The notes beneath the pieces are model-generated. The model worked only from the letters and a program-made list of their open reading frames with translations. It made no database searches and was not told the origin of the DNA. Shown here in pieces: positions 24,657 to 33,949 of a stretch of DNA of 64,000 nucleotides; position 1 is the first letter of the stretch; the number at the start of each line of letters is the position of its first letter. The position numbers and the translations under genes were made by a program. The DNA comes from an uncultured Bacteroidota bacterium (GTDB lineage: Bacteria > Bacteroidota > Bacteroidia > Chitinophagales > LD1): NCBI GenBank assembly GCA_903919075.1, contig CAIXGR010000022.1, forward strand, positions 62,001 to 126,000, read 5' to 3'.

Positions 24657-25058
24657 ATGAAAAAGAAACTTGCATTCATTATTTTATTGTGTTGGGGTGT
24701 AATGTTACAGGCTCAAACTATCTTAAAATTTTGTGTTGAATCGGATAGTACGGGCGCTTGTAAAACCGAGTCGCAACAATTTCTTATCAGCAAAGACGGA
24801 GGTACAATTTCATTCCTAATTAAGAATGACAAAGGGTTTGGAACAAATCATATAGTGTACAAATTATTTAAAGTTGATGAAGACGGAAAAGAAAATTACA
24901 ATTCCGATCTTGACCAAAAAGTAAACCCCGATTGGACCTTTGCCTGGCAAGATGCTGTTTTTCCAGACCCCGGAACTTACATTGTAAAAGTATATGATAT
25001 TGCAGGCAAAGAATCATTTATTTGCAGCAAAACGGTCAAACTATTTCGAGACCATTAA
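24657..25058 (+). CDS. Secreted hypothetical protein
   Basis: 133 residues with a signal peptide (KKLAFIILLCWGVMLQAQ). The mature part is beta-rich with a conserved-looking PDPGTYIVKVYDIAGKE, like an Ig/FN3 domain, and four cysteines. The next gene, an esterase-like lipoprotein, starts 8 bp after its stop, so both are in one transcript. No family recognised. Confidence 0.65.
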   Translation: MKKKLAFIILLCWGVMLQAQTILKFCVESDSTGACKTESQQFLISKDGGTISFLIKNDKGFGTNHIVYKLFKVDEDGKENYNSDLDQKVNPDWTFAWQDAVFPDPGTYIVKVYDIAGKESFICSKTVKLFRDH

Positions 25059-25066
25059 ACAATTTT

Positions 25067-26146
25067 ATGATTCGGATAATATTAACTGCTGGGCTTGGTT
25101 TACTTATTTCATGTAAAGAACACTCAAATACGCTAGTTGAAAATCAAGCACAAGCCAGTGTAGCAACGCCAGCAGCTATTGAGGCAAAAGATACTTTTAA
25201 AACCGGTATAATAATGCCACAGGTTGCATTACGTGCCGATGCATCACAATCATTCACACTTTACTTGCCTTCCAAATATTCAGAATCAACCAAACTACCG
25301 GTAATCATTTTTTTCGACCCGCATGGAGATGGCGGCGTGCCGATAAATTTGTATAGCACCCTGGCAGAAAAACACGGTTATATATTAATGGCCTCTAACA
25401 GTTCGAAAAACGGAATGAATTTTGAGCAAACTAATACAATAGCCAATAATTTGGTTGATGAAGCCAAAACAAGATTTGGAGTTGATGAAAACAAAATAAC
25501 CTTCTGTGGTTTTAGTGGTGGTGCTAAAGTTGCACTTTTAAGCGGCTCGAATAATTCTGCTATTTCAACCATTATTTATTGCGGTGCTGTAACTAATGTA
25601 AACCCTACTAACCCACTTACTTTGTTTGGCTTTGCAGGTACTAAGGACATGAACTATACTGATGTAGTATCGTTTGAATGGGGTTTGAAAAATGCCACTA
25701 TTCCACACTATTTAATTGAATGGAAAGGTAAACACGAGTTTCCTACGGCTGATATTTTTAACGATGCTTTTGTTTTTCTTACAACCGGTAAAATTGAAAA
25801 TTACGCTAAAAAGCAGGTTACCATATCACCTCAAAAAGTTGCCGAAGAGCAAGGCAATAAACAAGACTTATATCAGGCACTCCAGTCGCAAGACCTTAAT
25901 TGGTGGAAAAAGAAAATTGCGGAGCTTAATGCAAAAAAGAAAGCTGATGCAATGAACGAGCGGCTATTAGGCTTCGTTTCGCTTGCCTGCTATTCAATCA
26001 GCAATAATTTATTGCAACAGAACAACATTGAACCTTTGGGCAAAATACTGGCTATCTATAAACTGGCCGACCCTGATAATACAGATTGCGATAAATTTTA
26101 CGCTCAATACAACGAAAAGCTGAAAATGCAGCTTCAGAAAAATTGA
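25067..26146 (+). CDS. Alpha/beta-hydrolase-like lipoprotein
   Basis: 359 residues from ATG 25067, which places a lipobox at once (ILTAGLGLLISCKEHS). The central part is an alpha/beta hydrolase fold: LPVIIFFDPHGDGG (oxyanion region), FCGFSGGAKVALLSG with nucleophile Ser in GFSGG, and KGKHEFPTADIF likely carrying the catalytic His. The C-terminal ~100 residues are helical (a tail after TTGKIENYAKKQ). It is exported and probably outer-membrane anchored; substrate unknown. Transcribed with the small secreted protein upstream. Confidence 0.75.
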   Translation: MIRIILTAGLGLLISCKEHSNTLVENQAQASVATPAAIEAKDTFKTGIIMPQVALRADASQSFTLYLPSKYSESTKLPVIIFFDPHGDGGVPINLYSTLAEKHGYILMASNSSKNGMNFEQTNTIANNLVDEAKTRFGVDENKITFCGFSGGAKVALLSGSNNSAISTIIYCGAVTNVNPTNPLTLFGFAGTKDMNYTDVVSFEWGLKNATIPHYLIEWKGKHEFPTADIFNDAFVFLTTGKIENYAKKQVTISPQKVAEEQGNKQDLYQALQSQDLNWWKKKIAELNAKKKADAMNERLLGFVSLACYSISNNLLQQNNIEPLGKILAIYKLADPDNTDCDKFYAQYNEKLKMQLQKN

Positions 26147-26212
26147 TTTTAGACTTAATTAACGGGTTGTCAATAAATTCCATCCTTTATACAAAACATT
26201 TTTGTTTTTCTT

Positions 26213-26245
26213 ACGTAATATGTACTTTACGTTATATTGTACTTT
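26213..26245 (+). repeat. Two tandem 16-17-bp direct repeats upstream of the histidine kinase
   Basis: ACGTAATATGTACTTT (26213-26228) is followed directly by ACGTTATATTGTACTTT (26229-26245). Such close tandem repeats are often regulator-binding sites. Confidence 0.5.
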
Positions 26246-26313
26246 ATTGTAACAATACTTGTTACTAAAGTGGACAGACTTATTTTTAGTTGTATTTGTA
26301 AAAGTGATAAAGG

Positions 26314-26338
26314 CCAGCTGCCTTTAAACAGCAGCTGG
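26314..26338. other. Hairpin in the spacer before the histidine kinase
   Basis: CCAGCTGC (26314-26321) pairs perfectly with GCAGCTGG (26331-26338) around a 9-base loop. No T-run follows on either strand, so it may be a leader structure rather than a terminator. Confidence 0.45.
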
Positions 26339-26368
26339 TTGTAATACTTTATAATTCGTTTAACCAGG

Positions 26369-28489
26369 ATGGAAAAGACGGTGGGAAACCCATTGGAACA
26401 ACAGCATATTACTGTAACCGGAAATTCCGGCGCTAAAATAACTATTAGGTTCAGCGACCTTGTTGAATGGACCAATGAGGGTATTTATTGCGTTAATAGC
26501 CGTGGTATTGTTGTGTATGCTAATGAACGTTTCTGCAAAAATTTGGGTTACGCTACTAGTGAAGTAATTGATAAAGAAATTTTCAATTTTATTTATGGCG
26601 ATGAAAATGTAAAGCTATCTAAAGCTAAGCTTGAGTTAAGAAAGAGGGGCATATCGGATACTTACGATATTGCGATGAAGAAAAAAGATGGTGAAGCCAT
26701 TTGGATGCGGATGAGCGGCAGGCCAATTATTGATGGCAAAGGCGAATTTATGGGCACCATAGCCATTAGCAGCGAAATAGGCCGCCAACGCCGCCTGGAA
26801 GAAGAGCTAATTACCGCTAAAGACGACCTTGAAACTAAGGTTATAGCCCGCACGCGCCAGCTTTCGGAGGCCAACCAAATGCTAAATGATGAAATTAAGG
26901 AAAGAAGGCTTGCCGAAATTTCATTAAAAAACAGCGAAAAGCGTTTCCGCGATATTTACAGCAACTCGCCCGATGCTATTTTTATAGAAAGTGTTGATGG
27001 AAAAATATTAGATGTAAACGAAGCTGCGTGCAAATTACATGAAGCCACAAAAGAGGAATTGCTTGGCAAAACTATTTTCGACCTATCGCCGGAGCGTATA
27101 CATGCTAGGATATTGTTGCACCAACCCCAAATTATTACCGGCGATTTGCAAAAATTTGAAAGCGAATGCCTTTCCATGACAGGCAAGATTATACCGGTTG
27201 AAATAAGCGCTGCAATTATTGATTTTAAAGACCAATTGGCGCTGCTAATGCATGTGCGGGATATATCTGACCGGAAACATAACGAGGAGCTTCTTCAAAA
27301 ACTAAACGTTGAACTGGAAGCAAAAGTGAATGAGCGAACCAAGGAACTACAGCTAATTAATGCCCAAATGCAGTTGGAAATAGCTGAAAAAGAAAAGGTG
27401 CAGGTTGAACTTAAAAACTCCGTTCAACTTTATCGCGAGATAGCACGTAATTTACCTAAAGCAGCCATGTTTATTTTTGATAAGAATATGAAATATATTC
27501 TTGCCGAAGGCCCACTTGTTGGCATTATAAGCCAGCCCAAAGCTGAAATAGAAGGGCGGACAGTTACAGATTCTATACGGCAAAGCGAGCGTGAAAGGGT
27601 TGAACAGATTTACCGGAAAATATTAGAGGGTGAAAGCAGCGAAAGCGAACAAACTTTTTTAGAGCGTTCGCTTAAGGTTTACCATATGCCTATACATAAC
27701 GAAGCCGGTGATATTATTTACGGCATGGTAATGGTTTTTGATATTTCGGATTTGAAAAATGTGCAGTTGGAACTAGAAAAGCGTGCCACCCAACTGCAAC
27801 GTTCGAACGAAGAATTGGAGCGCTTTGCCTATGTATCATCGCATGATTTGCAAGGGCCGCTGCGCACCATTGCCAGCTATTTACAGTTACTTGAACTACG
27901 TTACAAATCGAAATTAGACCCGGAGGCGCTTGAGTTTATTGATTTTTCGGTAAAGGGCGCTAAACGAATGCAGCAGATTATTTTAGACCTGTTGAATTAT
28001 TCCAAGTTATCCTCAGTTCACAAACCTTTTGTGAAAACCGATACCGGTGAAATTATTAAAACAGTTTTAAAAACTTTAGACAGCACTATTAAAGTAAACG
28101 ACACTGAAATTGTAGTTTCAGACATGCACGAAGTAATTGCCGAACCCGGACAATTATATCAACTGTTTCAGAATTTAATTGACAACGCAATAAAATTTGT
28201 AAAGGATAAGAAGCCGGTAATTAAAGTGTTTTCAATAGAACACAACTCTCATTGGGAATTTATGGTAAGCGATAATGGCATTGGCATTAAAGATGAATAC
28301 CAGGAGAAGATATTTCAAATATTCCAGCGCCTGCATAGCATTTCTGAATACGCAGGTACCGGTATTGGGCTTGCCATTTGCCAAAGAATAGTGCAGCTGC
28401 ATGGTGGTAAAATATGGTTTGTATCAAAACCGGGCGAGGGCACTACCTTCCATTTTACAATTAGTAAAAACTTAGCGGCAGGAAAATAA
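26369..28489 (+). CDS. Soluble PAS-domain sensor histidine kinase
   Basis: 706 residues without membrane helices. Three PAS domains (about 29-140, 190-305 and 350-465) are joined by coiled coils with the motif KVIARTRQLSEAN and its repeat KVNERTKELQLIN. The DHp domain has the H-box YVSSHDLQGPLRTI, and the ATPase domain has N-box FQNLIDNAIKF, G1 VSDNGIGIKD, F-box IFQRLH and G2 GTGIGLAICQRI, so it should be active. It senses an intracellular cue. No response regulator is adjacent, making it an orphan kinase. A tandem direct repeat and a hairpin lie in its 222-bp upstream spacer. Confidence 0.93.
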   Translation: MEKTVGNPLEQQHITVTGNSGAKITIRFSDLVEWTNEGIYCVNSRGIVVYANERFCKNLGYATSEVIDKEIFNFIYGDENVKLSKAKLELRKRGISDTYDIAMKKKDGEAIWMRMSGRPIIDGKGEFMGTIAISSEIGRQRRLEEELITAKDDLETKVIARTRQLSEANQMLNDEIKERRLAEISLKNSEKRFRDIYSNSPDAIFIESVDGKILDVNEAACKLHEATKEELLGKTIFDLSPERIHARILLHQPQIITGDLQKFESECLSMTGKIIPVEISAAIIDFKDQLALLMHVRDISDRKHNEELLQKLNVELEAKVNERTKELQLINAQMQLEIAEKEKVQVELKNSVQLYREIARNLPKAAMFIFDKNMKYILAEGPLVGIISQPKAEIEGRTVTDSIRQSERERVEQIYRKILEGESSESEQTFLERSLKVYHMPIHNEAGDIIYGMVMVFDISDLKNVQLELEKRATQLQRSNEELERFAYVSSHDLQGPLRTIASYLQLLELRYKSKLDPEALEFIDFSVKGAKRMQQIILDLLNYSKLSSVHKPFVKTDTGEIIKTVLKTLDSTIKVNDTEIVVSDMHEVIAEPGQLYQLFQNLIDNAIKFVKDKKPVIKVFSIEHNSHWEFMVSDNGIGIKDEYQEKIFQIFQRLHSISEYAGTGIGLAICQRIVQLHGGKIWFVSKPGEGTTFHFTISKNLAAGK

Positions 28490-28502
28490 ATTTAAAGTGC
28501 CG

Positions 28503-28826
28503 TTACTCTGTAATAATTCCATTAGTGGCGGGGTCATTTTCAAGATAATACACCGGCACCGTATCACCGGCAACAATAATTGATTTTATTTTTTTGCTTG
28601 CATTATAGGTTTTGCCACCGATAGTAAAATGCGCAAAAATTTCATTTTTGCTACCTGCTTTAACTACACTATCTACCGGGCATAAAATTCGTTTGCCTTC
28701 TGTATCTAATTTATTTCCCTTCCAATATTCGCGAAGGTTGCCTACAGTGCCTACAACTACCAAAATAATGATGATTGAAAATATTAGCCAGAAGGATTGG
28801 CTTGATTTTTTGTTGGGTTCGGTCAT
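28503..28826 (-). CDS. Small single-pass membrane protein
   Basis: 107 residues: a short polar N-terminus, one membrane helix (FWLIFSIIIILVVVGTVGN), then a small beta domain (CPVDSVVKAGSKNEIFAHFTIGGKTYNASKKI, VPVYYLENDPATNGII). The second half recalls DUF3592-type domains, in which PVYYDPxNP is a mark. It converges on the histidine kinase gene with 13 bp between stops. Function unknown. Confidence 0.65.
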   Translation of the reverse strand: MTEPNKKSSQSFWLIFSIIIILVVVGTVGNLREYWKGNKLDTEGKRILCPVDSVVKAGSKNEIFAHFTIGGKTYNASKKIKSIIVAGDTVPVYYLENDPATNGIITE

Positions 28827-28875
28827 AATATTTTCAGAATAACTACATATTACTTCGATTAAACTAAAAGACTTT

Positions 28876-29247
28876 TCAGAGAGACTTAAAAACCATAAAG
28901 GCTAGAAAAGTAGCAGCCAGCCCCAACACCACACTGGCTGTAACATACATAAATGCGTAACCCATTTGCCCACCTCTTAATAAGGCTACTGTTTCAATCG
29001 AGAAGGCTGAGAAGGTAGTAAAACCACCGCATATACCGGTAACTAAAAACAGCCTCCACTCCGGCCCTACTGTTCCTTTTTCTGTAAGGGCAAAAATAGC
29101 GCCTATGGCAAAACACCCAATTAAGTTAACGCTTAAAGTGCCTAACGGAAAATGAGGAACAAGTTTACCTTGTATTGATTGCGAGAGCAAGTAGCGTAAT
29201 ACGCTACCCAAAAAACCACCGGTACCTACTAATAGTAATATTCTCAT
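28876..29247 (-). CDS. crcB: Fluoride ion channel CrcB/Fluc
   Basis: 123 residues with four helices. GTGGFLGSVLRYLLS, GTLSVNLIGCFAIGAIFAL and GICGGFTTFSAFSIETVALL are the Fluc signature, including the central Asn and the phenylalanine box. ATG 29247 is preferred over an upstream start because it gives the family N-terminus (MRILLLVGTGG). The dual-topology dimer exports fluoride. I see no fluoride riboswitch upstream; the spacer to the preceding gene is only 42 bp. Confidence 0.93.
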   Translation of the reverse strand: MRILLLVGTGGFLGSVLRYLLSQSIQGKLVPHFPLGTLSVNLIGCFAIGAIFALTEKGTVGPEWRLFLVTGICGGFTTFSAFSIETVALLRGGQMGYAFMYVTASVVLGLAATFLAFMVFKSL

Positions 29248-29289
29248 GCTGAGTAATATGCTAACCAATTAAAACAAGCTGCGTCTGAA

Positions 29290-30924
29290 CTATTCCGACA
29301 ATTTTGCAACTGCAGTCTTCACCACTTTGTCATCATCATTCACAATATAGTAAAAGCCTTCCATGCGCCACATTTGTTTAGCTAAAAATGCTTTAAGGTT
29401 TAGTTTTACTTTCTCTTCAACATTGTGGTCTTTTGTTTTATCTTCTTTTAAACCAGCACTGGTGGCATATTTAAAGAAATCGTCTTCCATGCCATCGCTT
29501 ACCACAAAATTCTTTTTAAAGTCTGCTTCGCTTTTGTATTGCTCCAGTACGTTAGCATGTTGCGATGAATACTTATAAATAAACTCGGGCACAAACGAGC
29601 GCACTGCATAGAAATATTCATTATTTACTGAAGTATCCATAGAAACAAATACATCTGGGCGTATTCCTCCTCCCCCATACACTCTGCGTCCTTTGGCTGT
29701 TTTATATGTAGTAGTATCTTTGCTTACTACGCTGTCTTCACGCACAAACTCACCGCGTTGATAACGATCGTAAATATCGTTGTAATAAGCATCAGCACCT
29801 TTATCGTACGGGCGTTGAATACATCTGCCGCTTGGCGTGTAATAGCGCGCTATAACAAGGCGTAAGGCTGAGCCATCCTTTAATTCATACTGTTCCTGCA
29901 CTAAACCTTTGCCGAATGAAGTTCTGCCTATAATTGTTCCCCTGTCCCAATCTTGTATAGCGCCAGAAAGAATTTCACTTGCCGAGGCTGAGCCCTGATC
30001 AATCAACACACATAAATCGCCTGTTTCAAAAATGCCTCTTTTACCTGCTAAATATTCTTGCTTATCATAAGCCCTGCCTTTGGTATAAACCAGCAATTTA
30101 TTATCCGAAATCAGTTCATCGGCAACAGCGGTAGCAGCCTGCAAATAACCTCCTGGGTTGCCCCTAAGATCAATAATAAGCTTCTTCATGCCTTTGCTTT
30201 GCATTTCGCTTAGTTTCTGTACAAACTCTTCATGCGTAGTGGCGCTGAAATTACTTATGCGTATATAGCCAATACCATTATCCATCAGGTAAGCTGCATC
30301 AACACTATACAAAGGAATTTTACCACGCGAAATCTGAAAATCCAATAAATTTTTGGCTCCACTACGTAACACGCCAACTTTTACTTTGGTACCTTTGGGG
30401 CCTCTCAATCGGTGCTTTACTTCGGCCTCCTTTATTTTAATTCCGGCTACGGTGCTATCTTCAATCTTTATAATACGGTCGCCTGCTTTTAATCCAACCA
30501 TTTCAGCAGGGCCACCAGATATAGCCGAAACAACTGTTATAGTATCCTGAACAATAAAGAACTCAATACCAATACCCTCAAAATTTCCTTCCAGCGATTC
30601 GTTTTCCTCGCTCACCTCTTTTGCAGGTATATAAACCGAATGCGGGTCGAGGCTTGACAAGATTTTTTCAATTGATTTGTTCACCAACTGTTCGCGGTTA
30701 ACAGTATCTACATATTTTAGACTGATGTAATTCAAAATATCCTCAACCTTATCGTAATGGCGATTTAAAATGCTTTGCTTGCCTGTGGTTACTGCATTAA
30801 TAACAAACCCAAGCATTACACCAAACGATAGAATAAGAGCGTAAATGAAGGGTCTATATGGATTTGATGGCGTTCTACCATTGGTATATGGGTATTTTGA
30901 AAAATTTTCAGGATTATTGCTCAT
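29290..30924 (-). CDS. C-terminal processing peptidase (S41, CtpA-like)
   Basis: 544 residues: one N-terminal membrane anchor (about 27-47), a PDZ domain (GIGIEFFIVQDTITVVSAISG, GLKAGDRIIKIED), and an S41 protease core (LIIDLRGNPGGYLQAA, DQGSASASEILSGAIQDWDRG with the catalytic Ser, GRTSFGKGLVQ with the catalytic Lys, RYYTPSGRCIQ). A C-terminal helical region of ~120 residues is typical of the Bacteroidota form. It trims exported proteins in the periplasm. It may be cotranscribed with crcB (42 bp). Confidence 0.95.
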   Translation of the reverse strand: MSNNPENFSKYPYTNGRTPSNPYRPFIYALILSFGVMLGFVINAVTTGKQSILNRHYDKVEDILNYISLKYVDTVNREQLVNKSIEKILSSLDPHSVYIPAKEVSEENESLEGNFEGIGIEFFIVQDTITVVSAISGGPAEMVGLKAGDRIIKIEDSTVAGIKIKEAEVKHRLRGPKGTKVKVGVLRSGAKNLLDFQISRGKIPLYSVDAAYLMDNGIGYIRISNFSATTHEEFVQKLSEMQSKGMKKLIIDLRGNPGGYLQAATAVADELISDNKLLVYTKGRAYDKQEYLAGKRGIFETGDLCVLIDQGSASASEILSGAIQDWDRGTIIGRTSFGKGLVQEQYELKDGSALRLVIARYYTPSGRCIQRPYDKGADAYYNDIYDRYQRGEFVREDSVVSKDTTTYKTAKGRRVYGGGGIRPDVFVSMDTSVNNEYFYAVRSFVPEFIYKYSSQHANVLEQYKSEADFKKNFVVSDGMEDDFFKYATSAGLKEDKTKDHNVEEKVKLNLKAFLAKQMWRMEGFYYIVNDDDKVVKTAVAKLSE

Positions 30925-30933
30925 TCAGTTAAA

Positions 30934-30961
30934 TTGAGAGGCAAAAATAAAATTAACTTTG
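30934..30961 (+). promoter_or_regulatory. murQ promoter
   Basis: TTG at 30934-30936, 17-bp spacer and TAACTTTG at 30954-30961, ending 19 bp before the murQ ATG. It fits the Bacteroidota consensus well. Confidence 0.65.
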
Positions 30962-30980
30962 GCACTAGTTTATCAAAAAA

Positions 30981-31790
30981 ATGAAAATTACCGAATCTCC
31001 ATCTCTATACCGGCATCTTGAAAAAATGAGCACAAGCGAATTGCTCAGGAATATTAACTCCGAAGACCATAAAGTGGCCGAAGCCGTTAAATTGGTTATT
31101 CCACAAATTGAAAAGGTAGTTGATGTAGTAGCCGATAAAATGTTGGCCGGTGGCCGGCTGTTTTACTTAGGCGCTGGAACCAGCGGAAGACTAGGGATAG
31201 TAGATGCCAGCGAATGCCCGCCTACATTTGGAGTGCCTCATGATTTAGTAATAGGTATAACTGCAGGAGGCGATGGCGCTATACGAAAAGCTGTAGAGTT
31301 TGCGGAAGACAGCACCGAACAGGGCTGGAAAGACCTTAGGCACCACGATATAACAAGCAAAGATGTGGTAATTGGAATTGCAGCATCAGGCACTACACCT
31401 TATGTAATTGGAGCTTTAAAAAGCTGTAAGCAACACGGAATAGCAACCGCATGCATTACCTGCAACCCGGGCAGCGAGGTTGCCAAAAATGTAGATTATC
31501 CTATTGAGGTAATTACAGGACCTGAATTTGTTACGGGTAGTACGCGTATGAAAGCCGGAACTGCTCAAAAACTGGTTCTAAATATGATTAGCACCTCTGC
31601 AATGATAAAACTGGGAAGAGTGGAGGACAATAAAATGGTGCACATGCAACTGACTAACGAGAAACTATTAGACCGTGGCGCTAAAATGATTATGGAAACA
31701 ACCGGGCTTGCTAAAGATGAAAGCCTAAAACTACTGTTACAAAACGGAAGTGTAAAGAAAGCACTTGAAAATTTCGGTAAAAGGAAATAG
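30981..31790 (+). CDS. murQ: N-acetylmuramic acid 6-phosphate etherase
   Basis: 269 residues with a SIS fold. FYLGAGTSGRLGIVDASECPPTFG, GITAGGDGAIRKAVEFAEDS, IGIAASGTTPYVIGAL, and PEFVTGSTRMKAGTAQKLVLNMIST are exact family motifs; the catalytic Glu lies in SECPPTF. It removes lactate from MurNAc-6-phosphate during cell-wall recycling. Starts at a well-placed ATG behind its own promoter. Confidence 0.97.
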   Translation: MKITESPSLYRHLEKMSTSELLRNINSEDHKVAEAVKLVIPQIEKVVDVVADKMLAGGRLFYLGAGTSGRLGIVDASECPPTFGVPHDLVIGITAGGDGAIRKAVEFAEDSTEQGWKDLRHHDITSKDVVIGIAASGTTPYVIGALKSCKQHGIATACITCNPGSEVAKNVDYPIEVITGPEFVTGSTRMKAGTAQKLVLNMISTSAMIKLGRVEDNKMVHMQLTNEKLLDRGAKMIMETTGLAKDESLKLLLQNGSVKKALENFGKRK

Positions 31791-31843
31791 TTATGAGAAA
31801 AATTCCCTGCGAAACAATTTATGGGCAAGGCAAACTATATAGC

Positions 31844-32044
31844 TTAGTTTTCTATGCAGGTATAGCCTTGATCCTGGTATGCCTTAACACTCAGCTTAAG
31901 GTCTTTATTACCTTCAGGAAAGTCCTTGGGGCAAAGTGTTTCAACCCTGCCTGCGGAAAACGTGCAGGTGTAACACTTTTTACAAGATGAAAAATTAAAT
32001 ACTACAAAAAAACCAGCAATGATAATTAGCGTTAAACGTTTCAT
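31844..32044 (-). CDS. Small cysteine-rich lipoprotein
   Basis: 66 residues from the ATG at 32044: signal and lipobox (LIIIAGFFVVFNFSSCKKC), then CYTCTFSAGRVETLC and a final Cys (GYTCIEN). Short lipoproteins with a CKKCYTC start are common in Bacteroidota; their role is unknown. It converges on murQ (53 bp) and is divergent from the M16-like gene, whose start is 58 bp away. Confidence 0.7.
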   Translation of the reverse strand: MKRLTLIIIAGFFVVFNFSSCKKCYTCTFSAGRVETLCPKDFPEGNKDLKLSVKAYQDQGYTCIEN

Positions 32045-32102
32045 ACACAATATTAATGGGGACAAATTTGTAATAAAGAATTGTATTTCCAAAATTTGCG
32101 GC

Positions 32103-33914
32103 ATGAGACTATTCCGTTTTGTTGTATTTGCCCTTTTTATATTGCCTTTTTGTTCTCAAGCCCAAATGCAGGCTACACAGTCTGATAATGCCTTATACAT
32201 AAAACTAACCAATGCCCTAAACGTAGTGGTAATGCCAATAGCATGGGCGCCAAGTGTAGAAATTACTGTAGATGTTAAAACAGGCTCTATTTACGAAGGC
32301 GATTCGGTAAATGGTATGGCACATTTGGTTCAAAGTATTATTGCACGAAAACTAAATGCCTATTTGCAAAGTGGCAATCATTCTATTTCATCAGCCAATA
32401 CAGTTTTCAGCTCTTCATCAACCTCAGAAAGAACCATTTTTAAACTAATTACCAGTAATTCTAATGTACAGGCATGTTTGGTATTAATACACGATTCAAT
32501 TTTCCGAGCAAAAATTGATCAGCCCGAAGTAGACACCGCTGTAAATCTAATATTGGATGAAATTGAAAACAATAAGCACAATAATACCCGGGTTTTTGAA
32601 AGCAAAATGAACAGGCTACTCTATACCCAAGATCATGCAAGACTAGAGATTTATGGAATGTCCGAGCAATTAAAGGCACTTGCACTTAAATCCGTGGTGG
32701 GCTTTTTCAAGAAATATTATATGCCTAACAACGCGTTAATGACTGTTACTGGCCCGGTGATTGCTACTACAATTGAAGAACAGCTTGGAACAGTTTTAAC
32801 CTATTTGCCTAACGGCGATTTTAATCCCGAAACCATTAGCAAAATAAACGGCTTACGGCCCAATGCCTACACTACGCAATTTGTTGTAGAAGACACCATA
32901 AGCACTCCCGAATTTCAAATCTGCTGGCAATTTCCGGGCATGCTAACTAATAAAAATGCCAGTTACCCCGCATACCTTATTACTACCATGCTTAACGATA
33001 GAAACAATTTTATACAGGTTAAAGCAGCAAAGCTTGGATGCAAAAAATTTGTGGCTCAATATGATGCCAATAACTTTAATGGCGTTTTTCGAATTACATT
33101 ACAACCCTCGAAAAAGAATTTCTTCAATACACTGCAACTTGTAGTAGATGAAATGGACCGGCTAAATGAAACCCTTGTAAACGATGTTATGATGAGTGCT
33201 GCGAAATTGCAATTCAAGAAAGATTATCTGACATTGAAAAAAACAAAAGAATACCCTGCTTCAGTTATAAAGGCTTGGGCGTTTGATAATGAATCGTATT
33301 TCCCCGAATTATTAGATAGTGTTTCGGCCGTTGGTGTTAGAACACTCAGAAATTTTGCTGTGGATTATTTCACTCAAAGTCCTCATGTTACTGGCTTGCG
33401 AATAAACCGAAGTGACAGACAGGAATTAAAAATTGATTCACTTTTTCCAGAAGTAGATCAGAGTGTAAAAAAATATGAATTCAAATATCGCCCTAATATC
33501 ACACATCTCGAGGGTGAAGAGAATTTGACTATGCAGCAAAACCTTTTGCAATGGTTGTTAATCAATAATGATGTTTCGGTACAAGTAAATGGTTTTAGCG
33601 ATGAGCATGAATACAATAGGGCTTATGATGATTCCGTGTTACGGTTTATAGATTCTATTCCTACTTTTCAAAAATCGATACCGGATATTGTAAAGAAAAA
33701 ATATTTGAAACCCGCAACAATGAGGGCCATGAAAATTGTAAAATATCTATATGACCACGGAATAGCTCCAGATCGTCTATCTGGTACCAGTATGATGTAT
33801 AAATCAGCCAATAAGCAGGAAGAAGCCGATAATAGAAAATGTACGCTTACACTAAACATATATCTGAAAAGTCCCTCAGTTTTCGAGTATCATTACGGCA
33901 AGAAAAAGGAATAG
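32103..33914 (+). CDS. Degenerate M16 peptidase fused to an OmpA-like domain
   Basis: 603 residues from ATG 32103, which gives a signal peptide (RLFRFVVFALFILPFCSQAQ). Residues ~30-430 follow the two-lobed pitrilysin/M16 layout (NGMAHLVQSIIARKLN, YYMPNNALMTVTGPV, TPEFQICWQFPG). The zinc motif HxxEH reads HLVQS at 74-78: the Glu and second His are gone, so it should not be a protease. The last ~120 residues look OmpA-like (VSVQVNGFSDEHEYN, MRAMKIVKYLYDHGIAPDRLSG, EADNRKCTLTLNIY), although the YGE-type loop is altered. An envelope scaffold or chaperone bound to peptidoglycan is a reasonable inference. Confidence 0.75.
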   Translation: MRLFRFVVFALFILPFCSQAQMQATQSDNALYIKLTNALNVVVMPIAWAPSVEITVDVKTGSIYEGDSVNGMAHLVQSIIARKLNAYLQSGNHSISSANTVFSSSSTSERTIFKLITSNSNVQACLVLIHDSIFRAKIDQPEVDTAVNLILDEIENNKHNNTRVFESKMNRLLYTQDHARLEIYGMSEQLKALALKSVVGFFKKYYMPNNALMTVTGPVIATTIEEQLGTVLTYLPNGDFNPETISKINGLRPNAYTTQFVVEDTISTPEFQICWQFPGMLTNKNASYPAYLITTMLNDRNNFIQVKAAKLGCKKFVAQYDANNFNGVFRITLQPSKKNFFNTLQLVVDEMDRLNETLVNDVMMSAAKLQFKKDYLTLKKTKEYPASVIKAWAFDNESYFPELLDSVSAVGVRTLRNFAVDYFTQSPHVTGLRINRSDRQELKIDSLFPEVDQSVKKYEFKYRPNITHLEGEENLTMQQNLLQWLLINNDVSVQVNGFSDEHEYNRAYDDSVLRFIDSIPTFQKSIPDIVKKKYLKPATMRAMKIVKYLYDHGIAPDRLSGTSMMYKSANKQEEADNRKCTLTLNIYLKSPSVFEYHYGKKKE

Positions 33915-33949
33915 TAATTAAACATTTTTAGCAATAATCACTTAGCACT

